The notes under the pieces were generated by a model. The model did not search any database. It was not told the DNA's origin and worked only from the letters and a program-made list of their open reading frames with translations. Source: Piezodorus guildinii (taxonomy: Eukaryota > Arthropoda > Insecta > Hemiptera > Pentatomidae). From it: a stretch of 64,000 nt of DNA. Positions 32,501-44,009 of this stretch are shown here, piece after piece. The DNA lies in assembly GCA_023052935.1 (NCBI GenBank), contig CM041292.1, positions 111,257,436 to 111,321,435 on the forward strand. The letters are read 5' to 3'. Within the stretch, counting starts at the first letter, position 1, and the number at the start of each line of letters is the position of its first letter. A program made the position numbers and the translations under genes.

Positions 32501-33319
32501 ACTTTCACTTACATAGGTAGATATGAAACATATAGTAAGGGAAAATATTGCGGTCGTGAAAATTTTCTAATTCTAGTTTTCAACGCAAATACACGTTTTA
32601 GGGTCCCCTGAGTCCAAATGACCAAGTCCCGCAAACAGGTCTGTGTGTCTGTATGTGGTAAGTATAGCGCGAAAATGATGAGTTTTATAAAACTGAAATT
32701 TTATATTTTAGAGCATCTATGCCTGAGATGTTACAGCAACTTTTTCATCAAAATCAGCTGACCAGAAGAGCTATTTTATACTATGCATTTTAAATATTTT
32801 TAAGATTTTCCGAAAACGGCACTAATGATTTTGTCTATACTCGCTACATCTATGTAAAATTTAATAGGCTTTATTATGATGTAGGTTTCATTCTGATTGA
32901 AATATTCTGACAGGGCTTAGATGCCGGTAGTTTAAATTTTCTACCTCTAAAGTATCTTTAATTTTGTGAGTTCGGAAAAATTAACCATTTCATGTTGTTA
33001 GCATTGATAAAAAAAATCTATGTATTCCAGTTGAACGAATTTGATTATCGACTAAAAGAGAAAAGTGGAAACATATTTTTTAATGTAATTTTTGTTATTT
33101 TGAAAATAAGAACCATAATATATATTATAATATACGTTGGAAAGATAGTGATGAAAAGCGTATAAAATTAACTGATTGTTTTAGATAATTTTATAATACA
33201 TTATTTAATAAAGCACATGTTTCTATCAAAAATCAATTTATTAATTCTTTAAACTTATTTCATTTCTTAAGGCATTCAAAATTCTTAACTTGATTTTAAC
33301 AACGGAGGTAAGTGAAAGT
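32501..33319 (-). mobile_element. Family T repeat, full-length copy (819 bp)
   Basis: Bounded by ACTTTCACTTAC at 32,501-32,512 and GTAAGTGAAAGT at 33,308-33,319, which are exact reverse complements. The interior codes for nothing and keeps all family landmarks in - orientation. The short TIRs and lack of genes suggest a non-autonomous DNA transposon; the superfamily is unknown. I could not identify a clear target duplication. Confidence 0.8.
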
Positions 33320-33738
33320 CGTGTGTTGCACGCGTCAGATTTTTAGCTTTTTTTTATTAAATGTAATAACTAATAAATGTTTTATTCCGCGATCCTAAAC
33401 AGGTGCATGTTTTAATAGCTTCAAAGTTTAAGAAAAGATATTCCATAAATATACAAAGCCTTATTAATTTCCTCTACAATGGTGAGGAATATACGTTCAT
33501 CAATATACTGATCTCACAAGAAAAGTTTTAAGAAAGGAAGACGCCAAGTTCCAGAAATACAATTTTAGCTTATCTATTGAGAAACGCGATGTTTTTTCCA
33601 TCCTGTTCCGCGAATTCTTATTTAACATATATTTCTACATGTGATATCCTACTAAATAATGCCACGAGTTTTTACAATATTATAAATAAATGTTAGTATT
33701 GGGTTATATGTTTATCGATTTTTTAGATAATTAATTGG
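33320..33738. other. Unassigned AT-rich DNA
   Basis: No recognisable content. Confidence 0.35.
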
Positions 33739-33751
33739 AGGGTAAAGATAA

Positions 33752-34081
33752 AAAAAAAAAAAAAAAAAACCTGTACCACTACAACCCATGAAGGGTCTTG
33801 GGCTCAGTACATATAGAGATCCGTACTGTTTCTAGGCCAACGGCAGTGCAATGAGGTGATTAGGCCTTAATCACGCTCAGCCGCCAGGTTTTTCCCCAAT
33901 TATTTTGGGTAACCACTTTATAGAGGCTGGGTCTACCCCAGGAGGGTCTCCATACCCTAGAGCCCCCTGTAAATAATATTTATAAGCCCCCTATAAATAA
34001 TATTCTGCCACAGCCTGAATTCGAAGCCAGGACCCGGAGCACAGCAGACTAGCACTCTATCCACTAGACCACGCCGCTCCC
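33752..34081 (-). repeat. SINE family B, inverted copy
   Basis: The complement of the 24,323 copy, from the A-run (33,750-33,770, its T-rich tail reversed) to the head 'CACGCCGCTCC' at 34,070-34,080. AGGGTAA at 33,739-33,745 and 34,083-34,089 may be a short target-site duplication. Confidence 0.85.
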
Positions 34082-34089
34082 TAGGGTAA

Positions 34090-34620
34090 CGATGAAAAAT
34101 TATATAAATAAAATAATGTTTTAGGATAAAAGGCGTAGTTAGGACTGTAGCACGTACTTAATTATCAAAAGTATAAGCGTATAAACAGTGTTTGAAAAAA
34201 AATAGCTTTTATATTTTTGACCCAGTTGGCCTCCGAAATGATTTTCAATATATACTTGGCATTACCTAATGAACATTGTATGTAAGCTGCAGGGAATATC
34301 TTATAGATCCTATGTTATTATTCTCAAAATTCAAGTGATTATTATTTTCATCAACAAAAGTTAATTTATTGTTTAAAGACATCATATATACCTACAGTTA
34401 AGGTTATTTTTAGGTTCAGTTGAAGGGCGTCGAATATGCATGAAGGTAACTACGTATCCATGAATATGCAAATGTATTAATATAAGATTAGACAGGGTAT
34501 CGGAACATTAAGATTTCATAATATTGGATGACTATGCCAAAAGTTGAGTAGCTTAAAAGCATTTCAACGATATGGTCATTATTTCCATAGAAAGAAGTCA
34601 GGTTTCTGTTGATGGGGTAT
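34090..34620. other. Unassigned DNA
   Basis: The words 'GAATATGCATGAAGG' and 'CATGAATATGCAAATG' near 34,430-34,475 form a loose local repeat. Nothing else is seen. Confidence 0.3.
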
Positions 34621-34624
34621 ATAA

Positions 34625-34885
34625 AAAAAAATAAAATAAATGACCATTTTTAACCAAATATTTTTATTATTATTTCTTTGATATAAAATACAATTAATAC
34701 CCAGAAGATAGAACCTTGTTATTCAACGTCATTCGCCATCGTCGAGCCAATCGCTCGACCCCATGCTGATACCATTCTTTGAGATGCTGTCTCTTGGATT
34801 GCAATTTCAACTTTCGCAAAATTACAATTACTCGAAATCGAGATACATTCAGAGCTCTGCTGATAATCTCCTGCAACATATGTAT
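34625..34885 (-). mobile_element. Possible mariner transposase C-terminal remnant
   Basis: On the - strand 'EWYQHGVERLARRW' (about 34,725-34,775) resembles the end of mariner transposases (a 'GIxKLxxRW' block), followed by a stop at 34,694. About 40 bases on, 'AAAAATGGTCATTT' resembles the complement of the mariner end at 63,658 ('AAATGTCCGTTTTT'). Decayed and frameshifted; the call rests on these two matches. Confidence 0.4.
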
Positions 34886-35683
34886 GAAATCAAGTCCTGG
34901 TCTTTAAACCTCCACAATGAAAGGCTATTAAACATGTGGAAAAGAAAAAAGTCGTTTCTATTTAAGAAGGGAACTTTTGGCCCAAGGAGACAAATGGAGA
35001 ACTAATAATATAAAGACCTCCGTACTGCTTTACCATGAAGAGAATAAGATGACTAAGGCAGTTACCAAGAACGTAACCTGTTAGATTTCTTCTGCGGTCG
35101 TTGGGCGTTTAGGGATAATGAAGCAGCTGATCTGAGTCGAAGAAAATAATTGAGGAGGCCAAAGTCTTTAAATTAGTATAGCGTCGTAGAACAGCTATTG
35201 AGCTTATAGTATTCGAAAAATTAAAAATAATCTTTTGACAACTTAAATGAATAAAGCATTAGCATTAAACAAATAACATTTTTTAAAGTTCAAGGCTATC
35301 AGAAATGTTTGGAGGATTCTAAACCACTTCAATACTAGACAATTCAATTACTTAATTGAACAAAACAAGACTTCCGGTTTCTAAAAGAATAGCGGACAGA
35401 GGAGAAGCTCAATCTGTCCCCTCGAGTCAAATAACTACGAAGAATATTATTCAGTCGACAATGAGTGGATTAGATTAATAAACTCGCGACCTGGTTAACC
35501 TAACAATTACATTATCCTGTTCTCACTGTTGATGCATTTAATTTCTACCTTATTTTATAGAATTCTCGCAAAAAAAAAACAACTCGATTCTCACCGCGTA
35601 TTATCTGGTCTTAAGTCTAAAGTCGGGCTAAATACCGATGAATTTAAATATATGAGAAAAAATCTGATGCGCGTAACACAAGG
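34886..35683. other. Unassigned DNA
   Basis: No recognisable feature. The 80-codon frame at 34,763-35,005 has no ATG-supported conserved content. Confidence 0.3.
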
Positions 35684-36427
35684 CTTTCAATTACCTCCGT
35701 TGTTGAAATCGATTAATTAGAATTGAAATCAGAATAAAAATGTTTAAAAACTTAAAGAATTGTATTCAGTTTCGTTAGAAACATATATTTTAGATTAAAT
35801 AAAATACCAATAGGAGTATATTGCCAATCTGTCACTCTAAATTATCTTCCCCAACTTAGTATGAAATATATCATTCTTTCTTAAATCTTTATCTTTCCAA
35901 CGGTTTATCATACATCTATATTACTGTTCTTATGTACAAATTTTTTCTTGCTCTTTTCCCCTTTAGTTGGTTATGAATTCTTTCAAATCGTATATTTAAC
36001 CGTTTTCACCAATCCTTATGAGATAATATTTTATTTTTAATCTACAAAATTAAAGGTACTTTAGTAGAAGAAAATTTAAAATATCAAAATTTAAGCCACG
36101 CCAGACTGACTATTTCAATCAGAACGAAACCTACATGATATTAGAGCTTATTAAAATTTACATTCGTATAGCGGGTTCAAGCCGATTTTGAGAAAATCGT
36201 AAAAAGGTGCCAAATGCATTGTGTATAGTGGCTCTTCTGCTTGGCTGAATTGGATGAAAAGGTAGCTGTATCATCTCAGGCATGTACGTTTCTAAAGTAT
36301 CAAATTTCAGTTTTATACAAATTATTTTCGACTTGGTTATTTGGACCCATGAGACCCTAAAACATGTATTTCCGGTGAAAATTGGAATTTGAAAATTTTC
36401 CCGACCACAATAGTTAAGTGAAAGTAA
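35684..36427 (+). mobile_element. Family T repeat, nearly full-length copy
   Basis: Begins at CTTTCAATTACCTCCGTTGT and ends at 'TTAAGTGAAAGTA'. All internal landmarks are in order. Slightly shortened (about 744 bp) and lacking the palindromic TTACTATATATAGTAA near the 3' end. Confidence 0.8.
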
Positions 36428-36915
36428 AAATTATAAAGGCTTTAGGATAGGAGTCTAGGATAGGAAGTCTGATGTAACGAGTTACAGGTGAATACATATT
36501 CTGCATTAGAAACGATCCAACTTAATCAGAAATCTCAACAGATTGCTCAGATAAAAGCTGTAATGAAGGTGGCGTCATGGTTGGATTAGGTTCCACTTGA
36601 TTGTTCGTATAACCTTTTATACTAATGATGGGAAACATATAGGACTGCTAAAATAAGAGGAAATTCCGGTGAGTATTTTGACTAAGATTTTTTTTCTTGA
36701 TAATGCAGGCATAAGCTACCATCCCTGCCTCTATGTGGACAAGACTTTGGTTATAGTTAAATTAGACTCCAAGGTAACCAGTCTTTAATTCATTTAAACA
36801 ACACATTCATAATGCTCGACAAATAAAATGCATTCGTCTGAGTTGCTAATTTAATTTAATAAAATATTGGCAAGAAAATTGTAAATGTAAGGGTCAGCTG
36901 CTAACTTAATGTCAT
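36428..36915. other. Unassigned DNA upstream of a Gypsy relic
   Basis: No RT or RNase H motifs of a Gypsy pol gene were found here, so the element is truncated on its 5' side. Confidence 0.35.
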
Positions 36916-36919
36916 TCAA

Positions 36920-37740
36920 CACTTATGGGAGTGACCAATATGAAAGCACGGGAATGATCGTCCTTATGGTGACAATCTTCGGACACAGATACAAAAAAAT
37001 TCAAAAAATGTAAGGCCTGTATGATCGATGAACAGAAGCAACCAACCCCAAGTCAAAGTGGCCTTTAGGCAGTGTACCAAAATGAGAGAGTGCACGTGTA
37101 TTTCGAAGGACCTTTCAAAGAAAGGATTTACTTAATTGCCACCGAGTTCGCAGTAACTGGTTGGAGGTTTTCGAAGTATCTTCTAAAACAACAGATGGCT
37201 CTAAAAGTAAGCTCCAGGAAGAATTCGCAAGGTAAACCATACTTAAGGTTTAATTTAACATCTCCTTTTCACCCGCCAAGTAATGGGGCAGCGTATAACT
37301 CATTAAAAGACTAAAACCTCTTAGGGCTTGGATAAATTTAAAAACTAACGGGTTCCCATCGCAACCGCAATTAGCCGATATCTATTCTCTTATAGAATCT
37401 CTACCCCATAGTACTACCGGACCGACTTCAGCCAAGCAAATGTTAGGGAGGGAGATACAAAGCAGAATGGATGTCCTACAGGCGAAGGAACGCCAAGAGT
37501 TCAAGGAAAGAAAGGCAGGAAGATGGATTTCCGACAGAGAGAAGAGGTGTATGTTCGGGACTGAAGAGACTCGCCATCAGGAAAGGGAACCAAGCTTTGG
37601 TTACATGAAGGCTTAGAGAAATGCTCTATCTGGTGAAGCCTGAAGGCACCGAGTTTATCTGGAAGGCACAAAGACCAATTAAAATATTCGGTACAACCAG
37701 CAAGGAAGATGAAGAAAAACGAAAATGAAGCCTTAAGCGT
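36920..37740 (+). mobile_element. Ty3/Gypsy integrase relic
   Basis: Broken frames give the end of an HHCC zinc-binding module ('KKCKACMIDEQ', 36,996-37,030). The integrase core start 'ERVHVYFEGPF' (37,085-37,115) follows, where the usual catalytic Asp is Tyr. A frameshifted middle precedes the 'SPFHPPSNGAAYNSLK' core end (37,260-37,310), with Tyr at the position where Glu is usual. Internal stops and at least one shift make it inactive. RT and gag parts are missing. Confidence 0.8.
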
Positions 37741-37747
37741 GGAGGTG

Positions 37748-38280
37748 TGTTAATGTGATAAAATGTGGTGTGTGAACCTTAATTTTGAATATAATAATTA
37801 TCAATGTGCTCTAAATAAATACATGTTTGTATTAAATATATCAAGTATCAATGTGCTGTGTAAAAAAAAACAACACGTTTTTTCTAATATCGTATAACCT
37901 AAATGAGGGAATAGTATTTTGTTATTTATAAATTTGTTAGTGGGTTTGAATGTGACTCGTTATTGATAGGCAATTGGAAGGGAGTGTACTCGAGCGAGAC
38001 GAGAGATCGTGACCCGCGATAAGGCTGAGCCAGGAATAGACTGATTAATGACCGCCATCATTAGGACTTTATTTAGACTTTGTTGTGGAGTTGGAACTGA
38101 ATTAGGAGAGGGAGAACTGAATAGGAAGATAATTAAGTCGGAGCGGACGGGAGCTAGGCCTAGTGTTCTTTGCGTGATTGAGCCAACATCGATCCTATTG
38201 CGTTAAAAAGTGTGTCAGTCGACCGCGCGGCTTTGCCATTCCACTGCTCTTTGGTCCTAGCTCCCTGCTCCTTCTCCGCC
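37748..38280 (+). repeat. Probable 3' LTR of the Gypsy relic
   Basis: A purine-rich GCGTGGAGG directly precedes TGTTAATGTG, the normal arrangement of polypurine tract and LTR start. An AATAAA lies at about 37,814. The right boundary is not resolved, and no 5' LTR is in the window to compare. Confidence 0.4.
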
Positions 38281-38282
38281 GC

Positions 38283-38512
38283 ACAGTGGACAATATGGTC
38301 GATTTAGGTGGACAAAATTCTGAAACTTGTCTATATTTAACCTTTGGGGTCCCAGATTACGGAAAAAAATATTTTAAAAAATATAAAACTAATTAATTTT
38401 TTTTACCCGATTGGCGAGCGTACAGTGGTCATACAACAAATTTATTTGCTAAACTCTAAAACTTCCCGATATTTTACGCTTGAAGTCCCAGAATACGGAA
38501 AAAATAATAAAA
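38283..38512 (+). repeat. ~130-bp imperfect tandem duplication
   Basis: 38,283-38,375 and 38,413-38,500 align along their length ('CACAGTGGACAATA' with 'TACAGTGGTCATAC', 'GTCCCAGATTACGGAAAAAA' with 'GTCCCAGAATACGGAAAAAA'). Both units read open as similar peptides ('GVPDYGKKY' and 'EVPEYGKNN'), which reflects the duplication and is not evidence of a gene. Confidence 0.75.
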
Positions 38513-39220
38513 ATAATCTAATTGTGGCTCGGAGTGGCTGAAACCTGCTAATAGATGTATTTTATATCATTTAGGAAATTCTTGAAATTATAGTTTGTAA
38601 AACTTTTAATTCGGAGTGTTGTGTCTGAAAAAATTATGTATTCTCCAAATCGCAAAAATTCTTTGTAATACCTAAAGACTAGAAGGATTGATGAAACAAA
38701 TCCTACAAACAAATCCTTGGGGTAACTTGGGGGTTATATAGTTTTTCGTTATTGAATAGGGGCATACATTTACAGATTGCTAAATTAACTCTACAGGTGA
38801 GATTTCAATGTATATTCAATAACGAGTCTGGAAATATAATATCTTACATGTCTCAACAATGTCCATTGTTAAATATAAGCAAAAAGACTTTGCTCTAAAT
38901 ACACCTTGAACACAATAAATGACCATCGAATAAAGATAATCCCACTGCCGGTTATTAGGCACTTCTGTGAACAGCAACGATTCATTTATTTACTATTTAT
39001 TTGTAAACACCGTACGGCGGGTATTTTAGTAGCGGGTAATATTAGTATTAAGGATCTTGCCAACTAATAATAAAAAGGTGAAGCACTGGAAAATTTCAAA
39101 CTTTTCAGACTTTGCCCACAGACGCCGCCTCCACGCCCAGTCCTCTCTGCCTTCATTGTCGATACTTCTCCTATCTTTCATCTAATACATCATTTTTGTT
39201 CAATGCATTAATTAAATCAT
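38513..39220. other. Unassigned DNA
   Basis: No recognisable feature. Confidence 0.35.
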
Positions 39221-39224
39221 TTGT

Positions 39225-40790
39225 ATATATATGGGTCAATCCATTTGAAATCGTCTAATTTTCATTAATTTTGACACTCTACACTTTTTATTTTCATTAT
39301 GTTTTTACCAGTTATTCTCACTTTTTTTTAAAATAAAATAACTTATATAAAATATTTTCTGGCTAATACCTTTAGTGTCACAGTAGTTTTAAGTTAGCTT
39401 CGAGGCTGAAAACATGTGCTCAAAAAATCTCTCTAATTCTGGTAATTTATTAGATATCAAATCAAAACAAAAACGCTGCAAATTATTATTCAATGGTTTA
39501 TTATTTTCAAATAACAATATTACAGTATAACTGTTTATAAAGCTGTAGATCAATTAAAATGAAAAGCAATAAATAATAAAGGAAAATATCATATCAAAAT
39601 TTTTAGTATTTATTTATTTCTTAATTAGTGAAAACGGATTTTTTTTTTTTTTGCATTCGTTAGTCGGGTTCTATGCATCTTAAAAAGTAAGGCCTTAAAT
39701 TTTGAAGTGGCTAATTTTTGTTGGTCAATTGCAAAGGTTCATTATTGAAAATAATTAACTAAAAGCATTTATACTATACTGTGTTACTATTTCGTATTCT
39801 TTTCTTTTGATTTTCATTCAAATAAAATTTCCTGATTCCAAAACACCTTACATTTTTTCTCTACCATGAATAATAACCGAGTTATCAGGGAGTCACATCT
39901 CTTATAAGTTGTGGCTTGGCCATATAACATTTTATTTCTTCTCTTGTTAATCGCGTTGTCTTGATTTCAAAAATCTTTTCAATTTTTCTCTGTCAATTCA
40001 TCTTCCATCCACACCAACCGATTTTTGGTGGAATTATTGTAATTGGTGACTGGTTTATTGATTATTTTTCTTATGTAGCTTAGTCATTGTACTACATTCT
40101 GTAAACATTCCTATCTTGAGAAGATAGTCCTTTTTTTGTTTATGGATTATTTTTCGCGATGTTTTCACGAAAATACCTCAAAAGGGACTGAGTGAAAAAT
40201 TATGAAATTACTAGATTACAAGTATTCTGTATACGATATGTATATATTAGTTAGAAAATATTTATTGCTGTTAAAAAAAAAAAAAAAAGTCTTAATATTT
40301 AATAACTTCGGTAATTTTGTGTATTTCAAATCGAAACAAAAACTAGAATTATGATGAAAGAAATATCTACATTTTTGTTTCTTACAACATATTACCTAAG
40401 TAGTCATGAAAATTCTTAAAAAAACTTTCATCAACTGAGACTTTTCGGGCACTACATGAAGATTAGACATGTAAGAAAGGTTAGAAAGGAGTCTCACACT
40501 TTATTTTATTTATTTATTTTTTTATGGTACAGTCTTATCTTTGCACTACATGGGTAAATTTCGACCATTTGAGCATAAAACTTTTTCAATATAAATTTTC
40601 AAAGAAAGGTTATTGCCAAGTTCAGTAATACTAAAAGCGGGATATCTTAAAAGGGACTAAATAAAAAAATATTAAATTTATACAGATCATATCTCTACAT
40701 CATAAGAACTGTAGGTTAATATTTAGTGGCTGAGATTTAGTTTGTTTTCGAAACATAATAAATTAAACATTACTGCCTTACAAGAGTTGC
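39225..40790 (+). repeat. Interspersed repeat family D, longest copy
   Basis: From 'ATGGGTCAATCCATTTGAAA' the copy carries the 'TTTACCAGTTATTC', 'CAAATAACAATATTACAG', 'TATCTTGAGAAGATAGTCC' and 'CCTCAAAAGGGACTGAG' blocks. A second, similar series follows at 40,500-40,760, suggesting an internal duplication or two joined copies. Non-coding. Confidence 0.65.
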
Positions 40791-40844
40791 TATCATGTTA
40801 TCAACCGAATTTAAGTCAAACAAAATTAATAACACTAGAACCAT

Positions 40845-41045
40845 TCAAACCCGTAAGTGGTCCTAGGATTTTTTAATAAGAGTAAGCCGTCCTTCGGAGG
40901 GGACGTTAAAAGGTGGTCCGAGCCTGTGCGATGTGAGGTACTCGTTAAAGATCCCTATCCTAATAAAACCTAGATAGAGAAATTCTAAGACTCCTACTCC
41001 GATTAGCCATAGTAGCATAAAGTGACGTTAAATAAATAAGCAACA
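40845..41045 (+). repeat. SINE family A, copy lacking its 5' head
   Basis: Starts near 'CCGTAAGTGGTCCTAGGA' and runs to the 'AAAGTGACGTTAAATAAATA' end, with a small deletion in the 3' core. About 60 bases further on a second copy lies in the opposite orientation. Confidence 0.88.
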
Positions 41046-41102
41046 CTAGAACCAGTTGAGTCTAAGCATATATAAATATATATTTTGATAGAATTTTTAA
41101 CA

Positions 41103-41262
41103 GGCTCGAGCACCTTTTAACATCCCCTCCGAAGGACGGCATAACTAAGACTTTTATCTCCCATTACAAAATCCTAGGACCACCTGCGGGTCTGAACCCG
41201 TGACCTTTAGCATAGGAAGCTGTTATGCTAGCCACCCAGCTACAAGTGATCCCATGAGAAGT
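41103..41262 (-). repeat. SINE family A, 5' half, inverted
   Basis: The complement of the head and first core: 'ACCTTTTAACATCCCCTCCG', 'ACCACCTGCGGGTCTGAACC' and the head 'TAGCCACCCAGCTACAAGTG'. With the previous copy it could pair as an inverted repeat. Confidence 0.88.
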
Positions 41263-41312
41263 AATTAATTTGTAAGATAATTATGAAAATATGAGATATT
41301 GATAAGACTAAC

Positions 41313-41401
41313 CTGGAGCAAAAGGTTGGGACCAGTTCCGTTGTCGTTGATCTTGAAAATAAAGGGCTTCTCGTACATCTTCAAATAATATTCTTCACTA
41401 C
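41313..41401 (-). CDS. Orphan internal exon, product unknown
   Basis: On the - strand an acceptor (ttgttgcag) at 41,403-41,402 and a donor (CAG|gttagt) at 41,312 enclose 89 bases. The only sensible frame is two bases and 29 codons, rich in conserved-looking residues: 'SEEYYLKMYEKPFIFKIND', then 'NGTGPNLLLQ'. Composition is GC-richer than the flanks. I do not recognise the family. No further exon of the same gene was identified within the window, so the gene would have large introns on both sides. A spurious pair of splice sites remains possible. Confidence 0.5.
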
Positions 41402-41837
41402 CTGCAACAATAGAGCAGATCTGTGATATTAATAAAATGATTCCGATCCAATATACACATATAAAGACTATAATTAAGATCTATATGTAAATTTTATAGA
41501 CTTATTGGTTTATTATCTTCAGTAATGAACCTTTGTAATCGACCAAAAAAAATATTAACCCCACCTCAAAGTTTGAGGGCTAAACCCGTCTGTTGTAAAA
41601 CCCAAATAAGGAATTTAAAAAACCCGTTTGTGCGCCGTCCGCGGCATTTGTCCGAAACTAGTGGACCATTTTTTTTTTTTTTTTTAATTCAACACAAAAA
41701 TACTAGGGTATGCAACGATCATACGAATACCTAGACGTTGACATAAGCTGTTCTATTTTTTAAATGGTGCCCGATTAAAAGTGATTTAATTCAATAAAAC
41801 AGTTATTTTTGCAGATGAGAATAAAATTGATTTGTGT
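41402..41837. other. Unassigned DNA
   Basis: Frames here are short. The + frame 41,525-41,734 ends in a poly(F) homopolymer and has no recognisable domain. Confidence 0.3.
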
Positions 41838-42262
41838 TTTTTAACCCCAAAAAAAACGCGAATATTCATAAGGCCCATAACTCAGTTATTTTTTCACATA
41901 GAGAAAAAATGGTTAGAGTTTTACAATCAGTAAAGTATAATAAATAAAATACAAACAAAAAAGAAGGAAAATTGAAATTTTATCCATAAATCCATCCATA
42001 ATTCAGTTACTTTTGAAGAGAGAAATCAAAATATAGAGAGCTTTAGATTCAGTAAAGCGCAATAAAAATCAAATGAAAAAAATAAGTTGATCTATACATT
42101 TATAACTAATTATAATAGATGTATTTTCATAAATCGGTTATTAAAAAATCGAAAAGATTAGCAGCTATTTAATAGCTATATAAACTGTAATACACTAACC
42201 TAGTTATTTGGAAATATTCTACCATTGTGTAATGATTTGCAGCGTTTTTTCATTATACTATA
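41838..42262 (-). repeat. Family D fragment
   Basis: It holds repeated 'CAGTAAAG' words with 'CATAACTCAGTTA' spaced about 110 bases apart. The complement of 'CGCTGCAAATCATTAC' lies near 42,225-42,245. Related to 4,790-5,220. Confidence 0.45.
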
Positions 42263-42356
42263 AGGTCAATAATTAATTAGTTCAGTGTGGTAGAGTGAAT
42301 ACAACAATAGCAATATATTCTTTTTTAAATAAAAAATCTGGTGCGGGCAACACACG

Positions 42357-43187
42357 ACTTTCACTTACCTCCGTTGTTAGAATCGATTAAAGAATTTTCA
42401 AATATGAGTGAAACCATTAAAGAATTAGTTAAATGGAAGTTCTATAGAAACATATGTTTTATTAAAAAATATATTATCATCAGTTAGCTTTATCGGCTTT
42501 TCATCGCTATTTATTAACTTTTACTAGCTCGTGCATAATATAATATTTTTTTCTAAAATCTTTAGCTTTCCAACGATATATTATACATCTATATTACTGT
42601 TCTTATGTTCAAAAACAAAAAAAATGCATTAAAAAATATTTTTCCAGTTTTCTCCTTTAGTTGTATATCGATTTTATTCAATTTATCTATTTTTCATCAG
42701 TGGTAACATATGGTTATTTTTATAGAATCTACAAAATTAAAGGTGCTTCAGAGGATGGAAATTTAAAATATCGGCATTTAAGCCCTGCCAGACTGTTTTA
42801 ATCAGAATGAAACTTACATGATATCAAAGCCTATTGAATTTTACATCAATTTAGCGATTTAATCAAAATCGTCGGGACCGTTTTGGAGAAAATCATAAGA
42901 AAGTGCAATATGCATGGTATAAAGTGGCTCTCCTGGTAAGCCGATTTTGATGAAGTTTTTGTAACACCTCGGGCGTAAAGTTGTCTTAAATATGAAATTT
43001 CAGTTTCATAGGACTTTTCATTTCCGCCCGGGAGTTACCACACACACACACACACACACAGACCTTTTTGCGGGACTTGTTTATTTGGACTCAGGGGAAC
43101 CTAAAACGTGTATTTCCGTTGAAAACTGGAATTCGAAAATTTTCACGATCGCAATACTTTCCCTTACTATATATAGTAAGTGAATGT
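42357..43187 (+). mobile_element. Family T repeat, full-length copy (831 bp)
   Basis: Starts ACTTTCACTTACCTCCGTTG and ends 'TATAGTAAGTGAATGT', just after the palindrome TTACTATATATAGTAA (43,165-43,180). A short CA microsatellite (43,031-43,052) sits at the same internal place as in other copies. Non-coding. Confidence 0.85.
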
Positions 43188-44005
43188 ATCGTAAAAAGGC
43201 AGCAGCTTAATTGAAAATTCAAGGATTGTTTTTGGAAATCGGTCAAATGAAGAAAAAAAGGTTAAAATACTTTTTAGGGGGCGCTACTCGATGATAGAGA
43301 TAGGCAAGTGAAAACACTCTCACGACAGTATCTGAAGGGGAGAAGGCACGATCAGCTAAAATAAAGCTAAACAATAAGATCTAATATTACTTTTTAAAAA
43401 CTCTTTATTTCCTAAGAAACCAATGTTTATTAACCACAAATCAGGGGTCTAGCCAACAACTTCGCGGAATGTCTATTTTTTCCCCAATGAAATATCAAAT
43501 CCCACTTATTTGAGGCAGGATGTTTCATGAGAGGATGGTCCAATCTAAGAGTCGAACAAGGGTCGGTATGAAAGAAACCCTATGAAAAATATAGCATCCA
43601 TTCTCAAATGCATGTGAGAACTAGGACAGATCATTGGCCGAAGATTCCTTTTTCTTTCACGCATCCATCATATTTCAAGTATGAAATTCTTGTACACTCC
43701 CCGAGGTTTTTGTCTCGTGGGTCAATCTTCCTAGCTGGATCTGAAGGTTCGTTCCAGGATCATCCTTAATCATATTTCGGATTAATTCATAAATTCATTC
43801 TAGATGATTCGAGAAGGAAAGGCTTAAACTACCGATTCTTTATGTGATGATCTGTGAAGAAAGTTGTTTTAAGTATATATTTTGTGAGAGTACTCTTGGC
43901 ATTGGAGGTCGACCCCGGTATTACTTCCAGGAAATATTTTCCCACCATTAGTTTTTTGTTATCGTGGTATGGATTTAATGGACCAGCTGAGGCACTAAAA
44001 GCTGT
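43188..44005. other. Unassigned DNA
   Basis: No supported exon or repeat. Frames on both strands at 43,829-44,081 overlap and show no conserved domain. Confidence 0.3.
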
Positions 44006-44009
44006 TGCC

